NCBI GenBank assembly: GCA_018417955.1
Contig: JACTVC010000013.1
Span: 766,633-830,632 of the forward strand
Source of the DNA: Laccaria trichodermophora
Taxonomy: Eukaryota > Basidiomycota > Agaricomycetes > Agaricales > Hydnangiaceae
Length of the DNA: 64,000 bases
Direction: 5' to 3'
Shown: positions 48,549-60,843 of the stretch, one piece after another
How the letters are laid out: every line of letters begins with the position of its first letter
Position numbering within the stretch: position 1 is the first letter of the stretch
The notes under the pieces: model-generated
Told to the model about the DNA's origin: nothing
Databases searched by the model: none
Seen by the model: only the letters and a program-made list of their open reading frames with translations
Made by a program: the position numbers and the translations under genes

Positions 48549-49000
48549 TACCTTAATAGTTTCCAATATCTTGTCATCTTGTTATCATGTACCGTTATAC
48601 TCGCTCTAGACCGGTCCTAGTGTATTACAATAGAAGATCAGATGTACTACTATCGAATTTCCTAGTTTTCTTGTGTATTTCAAGGTGGTATAGTTGGCTC
48701 CCTTCCAAGATTGGTTTAGGTCAAGGATATAGCGAAAAAGTCAAAAAATGGCGGAGTTATAGGGATTCGTGGTGTTTCTGTCAGGCAAAAACATATGGGC
48801 GAGGTTAGTATTGTCAGCAAGGAAATACACCAACACGCCTGTCTCGCTCAAGGATTCGGAGAACCTGGTTGACCTCCACAAACCAGCTAGCGCCTTTGTG
48901 ATACTCGCCATAACCGCTTACGACTGGATATTTCGCAGCACGCCCAGTTGAATTGTATGGAAGGCCTTGAACGTGCAAGTGTAGATGGTTCACGGAATTA
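48549..49000. other. Intergenic stretch
   Basis: No gene supported. Holds the 3' end of the Ser-rich gene. Confidence 0.35.
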
Positions 49001-50649
49001 AACGGGGGTATATGGAAACCCATCCTGAACTCACGTAAAACTTAGTTTTGAGAAAGGGTTGTTTGATGCTTACCTTCTCATTGAAGAGGGAACATTAACA
49101 CGGTCTAATAATTCGTGGCCTATGGTCTCCATCGATTTCACTAACAATCATAACAAGAAAGGCAATAAGCTGAGAAGAAATCGAGAGCTGTGACAACAAC
49201 TGACCGAGAGCAATGTCTGACTTGCACAACGACTTAACGCTTTCTAAAAGATGTTGCAACAGCGTGTACGTTGCCGATTGAAATATGACTGACCTATATG
49301 CTTCTTCGGAGAGACCTGAAAATGGTGCTGAGCTGCTGGTTTGTGATCCTTGAAGGCAATGAACGTGGCGTCCTGAATGATTATCAATGAATACTCTATT
49401 CGAGTTCATACATGTGGTTCCAAGAACAAACCTCCCACACGACATCAAATCCAGCCTCCTTCGACACATCGCAGAATGTACAGGACTGTGGGGTAATTAT
49501 CGGAGAATTCTGAGGCGATTTTAGACAATGAATCAAGTTGGAGAAGAAGCCAGGCATTCAGTACTTCAACAAATAATATGTTTTCAAAATCCAAAGAGTT
49601 GTAGGGAAGCAGGAAAAAAGCCCAAGAAAAGATTTGGAGAAGCTTCAGTTTGAAAAGGACCCAGCGAACGATCCGGATCGGTCGTGGCATTGAGGCAAAA
49701 CCCGAAGCTTATGTAATATTACGATCTCTCTTCAAACCAAGAATTGATTTCAAGTCCAATTGCCTACCTACAGGCTACGGTGCGTGATGGAACATCTCAA
49801 TAGCAAAGGGCGCCATTGTTTGTCTCCCCCAGCCGTTACAGATTCAGCCCTCCCTCTTGAAATTTCAGCACTCTGCGCCGGCCCAACCGTCCATGGTTGG
49901 CACTCAATGGTAATCAAGGAGGCTCTCTTCAGCCAGCTGGATCATAAGGGTGTTGATCAAATCCAAATCGTGTTGCCTTGTGCGATTATAATGGCTGTAA
50001 AGGGTCAATTGGCTTGAGACTTTTGAAACCAGTTTAGCATCGCAAAGCGTACCTTCGCAACACATCATACCATTGGTTTCTGTACTCAGGCACCCTGCAC
50101 TCGTTGGCGAGGTGGCTCAAAATTTGCCTTAGCCACACGAAAGCTAGTGAAGGTTTAGTATCCCCACTCTCAAACGCATCTAATATGCTCACTTTCTTCT
50201 TTCCCAGCACGGCCGTGCAGGATTGGTACATGGAAGGCGCACTCGGTCAATGGCAAGGGTCTGCCTCGATTGTACTTATTGAAGAGATAAGTTGGCTGAT
50301 AGTCGTTCCACCAGTCAACGACTGCGTCGATATCCCTGTTCGTCTTTCGTTTCTATTGAATCACTTTAATTTCTAGTCAACCCAGAAGGGGGAAAAAAAA
50401 CCTCTAGGTGTGACATCAGACTCAGGAGTCGCCCCTCCCAAGCAGGGAGGGCAAAGTTTCCAGCTGTGACGAAAAGTGGATTTCTGTGGATGGTCCATTG
50501 GTGTCTACGCCGGTAAAGAATTAAAGGTGCTCAATACTCACAAATCGCACAGACGTTGGACGAATAACTGGATGGACAGAGGGTTGTAGTATGTGCACCT
50601 TGTCTGGATCGTCTGGATAGTTTCTCCGAGCAGATCTGACATGATTTGT
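49000..50649 (-). CDS. Unknown multi-exon locus, unresolved
   Basis: Reverse coding-like pieces: a first exon from Met at 50649 (MSDLLGETIQTIQTRCTYYN, PLSIQLFVQRLCDL, followed by a good GTGAGT donor), then DIDAVVDWWNDYQPTYLFNK and GRPLPLTECAFHVPILHGR near 50340-50190, IFSWAFFLLPYNSLDFENIL, EVLNAWLLLQLDSLSKIASE near 49640-49500, and SSAPFSGLSEEAYRSVIFQS, ATYTLLQHLLESVKSLC near 49340-49210. I could not join them into one frame. The composition suggests an alpha-helical protein. It may be real with unusual introns, or a pseudogene. Confidence 0.35.
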
Positions 50650-52015
50650 TTGACGTTTGTGCGATTTGGTAGAGGGATGTTGGATTAACTTGTTTTATGG
50701 TACGGTGCAAAGATTTCTTACTTTATATTAGAGGCCTTGGAGATGAACCGTGAATTCCTTATGCTACTCGACATTGACTCGACAATGAGGTGCACAGCCG
50801 TTTTTTGTTTAAAAAGTTACCGTAGCAGTGAGAGGACAAGGGCTGACATGCCAGTGAGCAACCATCCCAACAACAGAAACAAAATCAGGGTACCACGTCA
50901 GTGTTGCCTAAGGAGCAGCCTTGTATTGATGGACAACTCAACTTTGAAAAATACCCATGGGACGGTCGTTTTATTGACCGCTAGTCCGACCGACTAACGC
51001 TCCCTTGATGATGTAGAACAAGCATCAAGCGACAATGTATCCGATCCTCGGAGAGCATGGCAACTTAATAGTTGGCCGAATTTTAACACCTGGCGACGTT
51101 ATCATAAAGCGCTCAAATTATAAGTTGGAAAGAAGGAGTCGGAAGCAACTGAAAATTATCTCAGAACTGGCCAGAAGACTGCGGGCGATTGTGGGTGCAA
51201 TGATCCTTCACCCGACGCGGTCCAATTGTTATCTTTATTATCTGGGCTTGAGACAATACGGATCGAATACGGAGGCATCATCCCCAGGGCCCAAGTAGGA
51301 GGGAAGATTAAACAATCGTCCTGGAGGATGGGTTGCGCCCAGGGGTTCTCTGCCTTCAATTTGCCATTGAATGCGGATTTTCGCAAGCCATGAACTTGTT
51401 CCAAAGTGGTACAAGGAAGCGGTGAATTCCATAAACAAAGCAAATCAATCCATCGAAACCCGCGTTCTTTGGGATTTGATGATCACCCGCGAAATCCGAA
51501 GAAAAAATTAGCCATTATTAGCGTTGAACAAATTACTGAATTCCCGGGGAAACTGGCGCTAAATTTCAAAGGCCAGCCAATTGACTTTTCGACTTCAGTT
51601 CCCCGTGTTTGCAGTCAGTATGCAAAACGACCTTGAACATCAAATATTTCTCTCAATCCAAATTCGCTCCTCACCTCGCTAGCGCAGCAGAATAAGACAA
51701 GTCGAGAATTTTTTAGTTGTGAACTCGAAAGGAAAGGCAGGGTCGACTCAAATAGGAAGACCTTGGGGGGTCAAAGCCTGAGACCTTCGTTGAAGATAAT
51801 GTTGGGTGGTATGATTCGATTCAAGCATTTACTCACGAGTCAATGCGTCAAGAGGCGCCCGAAAGATGTAGTATGTAGCGAGATTCTCTGCAGGGAGGAG
51901 GTAAACTCAGGCTGATCCGAAACGACACGCTTGTGCCTGCCATAAACAAGCACACGTGATGCGCAATTGAACCGTTCGACGTGGACGGCGAGCAGCCTTT
52001 CTGACCGCGACAGCG
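50650..52015. other. Intergenic stretch, no gene seen
   Basis: 1.3 kb with only short frames on both strands and no recognisable family, RNA or repeat. The promoter of the BRCT gene is expected in its last few hundred bases. Confidence 0.4.
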
Positions 52016-55000
52016 ATGCGACGACGGGGAAATAAGTCAAACAAAGTAATTTTTTTCCCACCAATTCACGCTGTTGAGTGATCTCATTGCCATTTCGCAG
52101 GTACCCAATGTCAAACTTCGACCTGCCCAACCGACGGACTCCGTCTCGCGACTGGCGCAGTTCGAAAATCACTGGGCGGAGGATAGTCAAACCGGGAGCG
52201 ACGATGCGAGCGTTCTTGATTTTTGTCCAAGGCCGTTCAAAAATATTGTGGTATGTGCCACAGGTGTCGTAGACAAGGTGTGAACGCCGAATTCTTACGA
52301 AAAAATAACAGAGCTGATAGTGTTGCTAGCCGACTTTGTTCAAGCAAGCATTGGAACTAGGCGCAACCTCAGTTACGGCGTTCACGGATCGAGTCACTCA
52401 TCTCGTCGCGAAGGATCACGGGGGAGCAAAATATATGGTATGGTTTGAGCGTTGATTTCGGCAGCTTCTTACTCCGTTCTCTGGCTAGTGTGCTTTGGAG
52501 CGTAAAATTCCCATCCTTGCACCCTCATGGATTAATGAAAGCTATCAAATTTGGTTGAAAGGCGACGATGTTGACGTGGCTGAAGTGCGTTTCCTTGCCC
52601 CTTACTTTCTAGCCAATGTTCATGACATGCCGCAGAGCGTCGAAAAACACCGACTTCCTATCTTCTCAAACGTGAAATTGTGTCCCTCTGGCATTAGCGA
52701 TATCACGCGCCGAACGCAGATCAACAAGCTGCTTACACGACATGGGGGCGCATACCTAAAAAACCTGGAGCGACCGGTCAAAGTCACGCACCTACTCTGC
52801 TCCGGTGACGAGGAAACGGAAAAGATGGTTTATGCGGAGAAGTTTAACCAGCGAGGGGAAGCTAAGATTCATCTAGTGTGGGAAGAGTGGTTCTGGGATT
52901 CCCTTGACTTTGGTGGAAGGTTTGACGAGAGTAGGTATCAAGTCAGAAGGCCGCGCCCTGAACGCAAGTCTTTGGCAGAGGCTGTGACCCCACCTCCAAC
53001 ATCCTCGGTCCAACCCTCCGAACTGGACGAAGAATTACCTCCATTGCCTAAAGAACGCTCTCCACCCCAACCTCAATCATTCGACGACTTCGAGGACGAG
53101 GCCGCCTCGGTTCAAATTATACCAGCAGTGACACTTCAGATGTGGGGCGGGCTTTTACAACGACGTGGGTACGAGATTGCTGGAGGGGAGGTTATTCGCA
53201 GTCCGTCAAAACCTACCTCGAAGCCACGAGAGCAGGAAGAGCAGCCGCCGTCACCAGTTCAACGTGGCGGCAGCGTCATTTCTTCATTTCGACGAGCCAA
53301 TTCGTTCGCCCAAGGGGCACCAATCTCACAACATCCTCAACCTTTCAGGCGGACTTCAGCAGCTCTGGAGAAGGTGGGCGAGAGCTCCACGTCTGGCGCG
53401 GCTGCTTCGCCTGTTGTTCTATTCTTTTTCGGACTCAAGTTTTGTGTTCTGGGCGAGGCCAAGAGTCCGCTCGTGCGAACCGCGATTGAAGAACACGGGG
53501 GCCGGTGGGTATCTGAGGAAGATGAAGATGTAGACTTCTTCGTTGTGAGACTACTCAGGTGAGTTATACAACACGATTTGCGCAAGTGGAGTTTGAATGA
53601 TAATCTTTCTGCGAAAGTGGGAGCAAGATTTATCGGGAACAAGCCGACGAGAGCCAGCGAAATAAATACCGAACGGAATGCTGGCTGGAGCGGTGTCTGC
53701 ACGAAGAGCGAGTTTGTGCCGTCGATGATCATGTCGCTAATGTACCACTCGCTATCAGAATTCCAGTTCCTGGTATGCACTCCCTACGTTGTTGTATTCC
53801 ACTTCTCAAACATTGAGCAGGGGCAGAATCGATTCGAATGAGTTTATCTGGGCTAGACGAGGCGGACGCACATGGCATCAAGAGGCTCATGCGCGCCCTT
53901 GGTAGGTTATACTTCTACTCTACTAACTAATCATTTACCCAACCTTTCTTAGGCGTCGTAATCCCGCCGGTTTTCTCCAAGAAAGCCACTCACCTGCTTT
54001 GCCCATCAGGCACTGGTCTGAAGTTCGACAAGGCTCAGGAATGGGGCATACCTGTCGTTTCGGTAGGCTGGCTGTCTGCGATGGCTACATCTGGTGTTGT
54101 TCCCGACGTGGAGCCTTACCTTGTGGGAGGATTAGGTGATGCATCCCCTCCGCCTCCGCTGCCTGCGGAAGAGTCCGTGAAAACCCATGTCAATGTCCCC
54201 TCAATTAAGGGCAAGGGTAAAGCCAAGGCCGCCGATGTAGAGGACAACATGGAAATTGATAACCAGATGCATGACATTACTAACAGTGAAGTTTTTCTCC
54301 TCTACTTCGCCTTTTATCATAGTTGACGCCTTTTTGACTTGTAGATTCACCGCCCAACGATCCCTCCCCTCTGCCCCTAGACCGGCAGGATACTACCATA
54401 ATTCCGCAAGAGTCCTGGAGTGCCTTTGGGCTACCGAACGGGACTTTGGGCGCGTCTGCATACCAAATCTGTCCCTCGTCGATAAGGACACCATCCGGAT
54501 CAAACGCTTCACCAGTGGTCCAATATGGGACACGACAAAACTCCAGTGTCCTTCCATCTGCTGCAGGAAGTTTCAGCCACAGCAGTAATCAAGAGTCAAA
54601 CCCCGTGCCAGCGTTATCAAATAGGGAAGTCGAAGCAGAGAGAAAGAAAGCGCGAATACCTTCCTCGAAGTCCCCCTCTCCTATGAAAGCACTCAAGGCT
54701 GGTAGATTAATGTCGCATTCACCTGAGAAGATTGATTGCGGGGCAACCAAGGCGCTGCAGGAGAGCATAACGAGCTTGTTAGGGAAGCGACAGCCTTCTG
54801 ATGACCGTGATGAGGGTACTGTTCTCGCTGGGGCAGCAGGTCCAGCGGGAAAGAATGGAAAACGTTTAAGACCGAACCGGTCAAAGGCGAGTTTTGCCGT
54901 TTAGGAAGTGCGAATCAAAAAATAACCACCTTGCTCTTTACAGGTTCTATCGAGGCAAGCCTCTGATGCACGGCAAGCCGCCGTACCCAATCCTAGAGCA

Positions 55001-55225
55001 GGCTTCTCTGGACGGAATACGCGGAGAAGTCCCTTTGACGGGTTAGACAAAGACGAATTCAGGATAGATGAGCAGGTTGAGGAGAGCATGCGGGTGATGT
55101 ATGAGGACCCTGATCAACGGGATGAGAAGAAGAGGTTGCTGAACTTGCTGAAAAGTCAGGCGGAGGACGAACTTCCTGTACCGTCGGGGAGGACAAGGAG
55201 GAGCACACGGATGGCTGGCTTCTGA
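52016..55225 (+). CDS. Multi-BRCT DNA replication/checkpoint protein (Dpb11/Rad4/TopBP1 type)
   Basis: Ten exons: 52016-52045, 52101-52277, 52330-52437, 52489-52584, 52636-53558, 53618-53772, 53821-53901, 53953-54285, 54345-54886, 54944-55225; 908 aa. BRCT repeats: the first around FKNIVVCATGVVDK and TDRVTHLVAKDHGGAKY; the second around FSNVKLCPSGISD, VTHLLCSGDEETEK and VWEEWFWDSL; a third around FCVLGEAKSPLVRTAIEEHG; the fourth around LSGLDEADAHGIKRLMRALG, THLLCPSGTGLKF and VVSVGWLSAM. Dpb11/Rad4 scaffolds CDK-dependent origin firing and ATR checkpoint signalling. The C-terminal 350 residues are disordered with RSTRMAGF at the end. The start MRRRGNKSNK is a 30-nt exon. Intron 9 (54887-54943) has a GC donor. 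Confidence 0.88.
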
Positions 55226-55840
55226 GTTGACGATCCCTTGGCGAATCTACTGGTTGAATTGATGTATTTATCCATATACCTAGTTGTATTTCTACGTCGT
55301 ACCGTCACACGACGGGGTCAAGAAGGCATGAAAGTCGCGTCTCAAAAGCATACCTGGTGTGTTGCTTCTGACATGATGTGTCGTACTCCTCATCTGTGTG
55401 GTCCTCTTGGTATGATGACGTACGATACCTCCATTACCAACTCCCATGGTTGACTCGGACATCTGTTTTTTCGAAAAAAAGGACCACGGCTTTATACAGA
55501 CACGAGCTGAAGACTGTTACAGGTATAGTGCTCTAAGATAGGTGGAGTTGAAACCGAAATATCTCTCTTGCGTCGGCTGCCTTTCCATTCCTGCCAGATA
55601 TAATGATCTGAGTGTTTGCAGTGATGGCGATTCCTCTCGTTCTCAAAAAATCTAAAAATCTCCGTCAAAAAGTGATATTCCCTGGTGGACGATGTCCACG
55701 TACTGATAATCGTTGCGCTCATTTCCCATTTTATGTGATATTGACCCTTCGCAATGGTTGCCTTTTTTTCTGCTCCTCGGGCCTTATTTCTTCAGGTAAA
55801 ATTTAGTAGAGGTATGATAGAGAAAAGCCATAAAACGTGC
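55226..55840. other. 3' flank and intergenic
   Basis: No gene supported; several short frames on both strands. Confidence 0.35.
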
Positions 55841-56551
55841 ATGCTCTTTAATACATTGAAAGAGGACAGCTCTAAATCTTTCCCGTCTAGGATCACCCAT
55901 GCATGGGGATCTTTATTGGAATTCCCGCCATCTGGCTGCGTAGTATGCACGATTTCAGAATTGACACCTTGGTGTACTATCATCATCATCGGGCATGGCT
56001 CACCGTCATCGTTTTCTTTACATCCAAGCCGATCGTGACCCTCAGCTGGGACAGTTCCTTAGCTTTTGGAGGGGTACGATTGAATTCAATAAATTCGATC
56101 TTAAAAGGATCTGCATCTGAGCCTGAAGTTCATAGAGCGTGGCACGAAACACGTCGATTATTAGTATGCAGTACGCGCGGCAGAAGTGGAGATTCACATA
56201 CTATGGTTTGTCCAGTAATTGCCGCCAGTAGTGGTAAGCTGGGTAGTATTTCCTGACATCAGGATTCGGTGAATTTGGAAGGGGGGCGTAGGTTGGGGGA
56301 GGTTGGAGCAAGGTTGGAGGGTTCAAGGAAGAACCCTTTTCATGAATTCACCGTAGGGAATCGCTGGCTGAGCGCTGAGCAGCGATCTGCCAGATCTCCC
56401 AAAAAGTGCTTTTGATCTCACATTCATCTTGAAGCACAAGACTGCGCAATGCCTCATGGTTGCCTCGTGGAGGAATTGTGGAATCTGACGTGGAACTGGT
56501 AAGATAGTCGAAGTATGTGTCAATCTGGAGAGGGGATTCGTGGAAAATCAA
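55840..56551 (-). CDS. Unknown gene or relic, low confidence
   Basis: Reverse coding-like islands: IDTYFDYLTSSTSDSTIPPR and EALRSLVLQDECEIKSTFWE near 56540-56400, RKYYPAYHYWRQLLDK near 56255-56205, FKIEFIEFNRTPPKAKELSQ near 56105-56045, and GVNSEIVHTTQPDGGNSNKD, PHAWVILDGKDLELSSF near 55975-55870. The last two can be joined across a very short GTGAGC...AAG intron. The first has a stop before the second. No family recognised. Confidence 0.35.
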
Positions 56552-56813
56552 ATATGACGGGGGGACAAATCACGTATCGACCCAGTTCTCTCGGTGAGCT
56601 CCGTAACGTCTTGGTAAAGTCGTTATAAATTTTTTTCGTGGTGCTCTCGTTCCAATAAGCAAACTGCCCCTTTCCAACATATGTTGAACATATGGGTCAA
56701 TGGCGTAGTTGGTTTTGAGTTGGTTATCGCATCTGTCGACTCTAACACACAAGTGTGACCAAACAAGCTTCCTATTCTGGCCAGCTCAGATTCAAACGTT
56801 GACCGGAACCACT

Positions 56814-58244
56814 ATGAGCTCGCCGACAAACATGGACGTTGGTGAAAGTGTAGAGGACGATAATCCCCATCACATATCCCCAGGTGAGCTTGCTATTACC
56901 CGACGACTCAGAAATGCATTAACGCTCAGATCTGGCTTTTCAGAGCTCTACGAAGATCTTGTGCATTACTTCAAATACGCCTCGTCTGCATACCAGCCCA
57001 TATGCCTCAGACCCAATGGAAATACCCTCGTCTCTCAGGTTGCTTCTCTTCTACTTCTTTCGAGATGTTAGAATCCAATTCCGGTTTCGTTCGATTTCTG
57101 TTTGGAGAACAGTTCTCTAACGTTGTGTCCGACATACAAGGCTTTGTTGCTCGTGATACGCGTCGCAAGGAGATTGTTGTTGCCATCCGAGGAAGGTTGG
57201 GGAATTTGTTTCCTCCCATAGTTCTTGAAGGCTGATCCGTTGCAAGTGCGTCAATTACGGATATTTTAATGGACTCACAAATCGCGCTGGTACCTCTACT
57301 ATCGCCGGGGATCACGGTGCCTTGTAGGGATTTTCAATGATTTGAAGATGGTCCATTCTCTGATCCTGAAAGCAGCTGGAACACGCGTTCATAGTGGCTT
57401 TCTCGTCGCGTGAGTCGTTTTCGTTAAGGGCCAAGGCCTAATCAGACAGTTGACAAGTCGGATTTCAGCTGGGATTCTATCTCTATCCAACTTCTTGCGA
57501 TAATGAGATTGGAGTTGGCGAAGCACCCCGACTTTTCAATCGTTACGACAGGTCACTCCCTCGGCGGGTCCATAGCCCTTTTAGCAGCTGTTGCGCTGCA
57601 GCAGATTTTCGCGGAACGGTACATTGAATCAGCGATCCGGATGTTCAACAACTAACCGATTATGTAGGCAGGTTAGAACGTATTCTTATGGAGCACCGAG
57701 AGCAGGAGTAAGACAGCGCCGCACATCTTGGAAACTCGATGACGAATGCATTCCAGAATCAAATATTCGCTGAATATGTAAACGAGCTATTTGGGACGAA
57801 AGCCTATCGAGGTCAGAATTTTGTTACTTTGTAAATACTATGTTTGACAGTCCTCAAGTCGTTCATGGCAACGATGGGTGGGTATGAATTCAGTCACGGA
57901 GTGACTGTTCAACTCATTTTGTACAAGCGTTCCGACGGTTATACCAACTTCTTTGGGATATCACCATCATGGTGAGTTTTTCTACAGTGATTATGCCCTA
58001 CTGCCCAAACAAGTGAATCTAGGCATCGAGTATTGGCAATACACGCACCCACCATCTGAGCAAACGACATTTCAATGTGCTGCTAATGGTGAGGACAAGA
58101 GATGCTCTGCATCGACACCCTCCCAGGGTGTCAATTTAGCACATACGAAGGTAAGCCTGGGTTATGCTTTGAACAGAACCAACCCCTAACCACCCGAATT
58201 CCTAGTATTTCGGAATTTTAGTGTCCACTCCGTTTTGCTTGTGA
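56814..58244 (+). CDS. Class 3 lipase (alpha/beta hydrolase)
   Basis: Eleven exons: 56814-57038, 57113-57195, 57247-57323, 57373-57409, 57469-57618, 57668-57707, 57757-57811, 57859-57877 (19 nt), 57928-57971, 58023-58150, 58206-58244; 298 aa. Family landmarks: DIQGFVARD, VVAIRGS, VHSGFLVAWDSI, nucleophile GHSLGG (Ser171), YSYGAPRAG, HGNDGVPT (Asp228) and HTKYFG (His284). These form the usual Ser-Asp-His triad of triacylglycerol/feruloyl-esterase-like lipases. No signal peptide is visible in MSSPTNMDVGES, so an intracellular enzyme is likely unless a further 5' exon exists. Five Met-starting residues upstream in frame (from 56709) are interrupted by context and less likely. Confidence 0.85.
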
Positions 58245-58509
58245 CCGAGTTCAGAACTTGAAGATCGCAAGCCCAAACTATGGAGGGGCATAGAATAATG
58301 CGCATAGGGATAGTTATGAATAAGTTAACAAATGAGTGCATGATTCCGGGGTATGACCTCATAGAGATACAACAGCTGGATAAGGGAGAGATATCCAATG
58401 TGAGAACCCAATCCAGGCAGAAACAAATCTGCTGGGTTCCAGGCCTCAGACCGACCGCGCCGAAGACGGGCGCGCGAAAATGACATGAAAAGACAGAATG
58501 CAATGGGTG

Positions 58510-59609
58510 TCATGATGAGTAATGGTGATGGTCTGATTTGCTCCCAGAATAATGTAGAGGTGGCGAGGCCACCTTCTTGCGATTTGGTTCCAACCTTGTG
58601 CTGGTCGATAGAAACGTGTTATTGCGTGATATATCCGGTGAGACGTTGCGATCGCGCGGGTGGGATTGCTGGACAAAAGGCCCTGGTGAAGGGGAACCAT
58701 ACATACGCGCTTCCTCATCATAATCATAATGTGAAGTAACGCTGCCAGGAATAGGTGGGAGAGGGCGAATGGCGGGCGAAAGGGTTTCGCCCATCCTAGG
58801 GCTGTAGGTGCTTTGCTTACTCGATTGTGTGAAACCGGGTTCGAATGACGTTGGCGGGTCTATGGGCAGTGGAGGGACTGGTGCTTTCCAGCTGTACCGG
58901 GCCGAACGGGAACGCATTTTCTTTCTCAACGTCCACGCGATCGCGAAGAATATGGTGAGAATTATGACCCCGAAGGGCACTCCAAGGCCGATGGAGATAC
59001 GATCTTGCGCAGAGGAAGTTGAGACAGCTGCTTGCTGCGTGGTAGGTGCTGCCAATCTAGATGATATGGATGTCACTGGGGGAACAGCATCTGCATCGTC
59101 GAGCACCGTGTATCTGCAATATGACAAGGTGAGTGTTTTAAACAGTAAAAAGAAGATCTAGACTTGCGTGAAAGCATCGACAAAGACGGTGGAGTTGTAA
59201 GTCCCTGGTGATAGCTCCAAAAAGTGCTCCTTGTTTTCCAAGTCCGTTTTGTACCAAAAGACCTGCGGGTCAGGCGAGTCCGTGGAATGATCCCACCTCG
59301 TCAGATTGACATCTCCAGACGACACGCCATCTAGCTCAAACTGCATGAAGTTTCCGGTGAAGTTTGGTGATAAATAGTATATCGCGACACCTAACAGGGG
59401 TCAAAAAGGTACATAAAAGAAAGATATCCAACAAAATACGCACCAGTGAAATTGAAGGTCGCCCTTGACCGAACCGGACTCGAACAAGAGGTGTACGAGC
59501 CAGCATAACCCCGTCCCTTGTTGATAGCCCATCCCGTACCATTACACATCGGTGGAGAAAACGCGATCGCAGTTCGATTCCCATAATCGTCGATGGTGAT
59601 ATTGCGCAT
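58510..59609 (-). CDS. Single-pass membrane protein with N-terminal extracellular domain
   Basis: Reverse exons: about 59609-59444 (MRNITIDDYGNRTAIAFSPP, CNGTGWAINKGRGYAGSY, FNFTG), about 59392-59164 (VAIYYLSPNFTGNFMQFELD, WDHSTDSPDPQVFWYKTDLE, STVFVDAFTQ) and about 59122-58510. The last has a Ser/Thr linker, a membrane segment (GVPFGVIILTIFFAIAWTL), a basic stop-transfer (RKKMRSRSAR) and a Pro/Ser-rich cytosolic tail ending HHHYSS. Such TIDD...TFTG proteins are widespread in mushrooms and of unknown function. No signal peptide is in the model, so a 5' exon is missing. The second intron does not join in phase (see finding), so the gene may be damaged. Confidence 0.6.
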
Positions 59610-60843
59610 TCCTCCCCGCGGAGCGTCGCGCTAGATGGCTCTAGCAGTGAAGGAAAGGAGCTAAGAAGCGAGGACTTAGGAGAGTTGGCGAGATCATGTC
59701 GTCCTGAGATGGATCATGAGAAAGAATCTCACCATATGACCCGAGCTCGCATCACAACCGATTGATGCACACCTAGCCGAATTTGAAGTATCATCTCTTC
59801 GTGGTTTGTAGTACTATCATTTTATCAAAAGGCTAGTTTCTTTGACAAATTACCAACAAATCTCAATCTCAAGCACAACGTAGCACGTACCAGAAGTGCT
59901 TCATTCAGGATATCTTCCTTCAAATGTGGCGGCCGACCCACCCACTGGCTGCTGGCAGGTGCGTGAGGACCTCGGCTCAGATACCAGATACCAGATACTC
60001 ACACCCCCACTCACCCCCGCACACAAGTCTTGATGAAGAAATGATCATCAATTCTCGAAGATGACTTACAAAAAGGCCTGAAAGCGCTGAAGTACCACAT
60101 GGAAAGGGCACTAATTCTTGATGGTCAAAGGAACAAGTCGTCAGGGTATTCATGCTGATGTACTTCGCAGAATTGCATGAAGATATCTTTTCGAGAGGCC
60201 TTTTCTTTGTGTTGGAGCTAGGGGCGGGACAATAGGGATGAAACGTTCACGATCACGGCTCGTCCTCGGGAAATCCAAATGATACCGACGAAGGTTTAGG
60301 AAACAGATTCTTGTATTTTCAATGCCCTGCAACGATTGATATTGAGTGTCCAACGGTGTCTCGAGGTGAACATATGGATGTTGTTGGGGTAAACGAAGGG
60401 AAACATCTTGAATTTGCTGGAGGCGGCCTTTCAGAGAACAATACCAATGATGCGGCTCCCCTCGTTGTTAACGTTGTGATCAAATGTGCCCAAGATAGTC
60501 ATTGAAACCAAGAACCCGTTAGTATGCAAGTACACGCGTTTTTGCTATGAGGTATGTAGAGAGGGAGGGGGAGGTATCGCAAGGTCGTGAATGTGATCAT
60601 CAGTATGTCGTAAGTAAGGTAAAAAATATAACAATAGATGCAGCAAGATAGAAAGAAGCAAAAAAAAAAATGCGTCAAGATATCCAGTCCATCATCCAAT
60701 CCATCTCTAGGCTGTAGGCAAGCTGACCACGGCGCTCCAGGTCGCTGATCGTCTGTCTCATCCAAGGGCATAGTGTCTGTCATAAAGCTCAAGGAGAGCA
60801 AAGCGGAACACAAGAATCAAAAACCAAAATAAGACCTAACGCC
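59610..60843. other. Intergenic, no gene supported
   Basis: Contains a forward 64-codon frame at 60311-60505 without recognisable features. The 60650-60680 segment has a poly-A run. The reverse membrane-protein gene ends at 60844 and the 5' end of the previous gene lies near 59640. Confidence 0.35.

Noticed and set aside
60311..60505. 64-codon forward frame as a gene
   Set aside because: No family resemblance, splice structure or clear start context.
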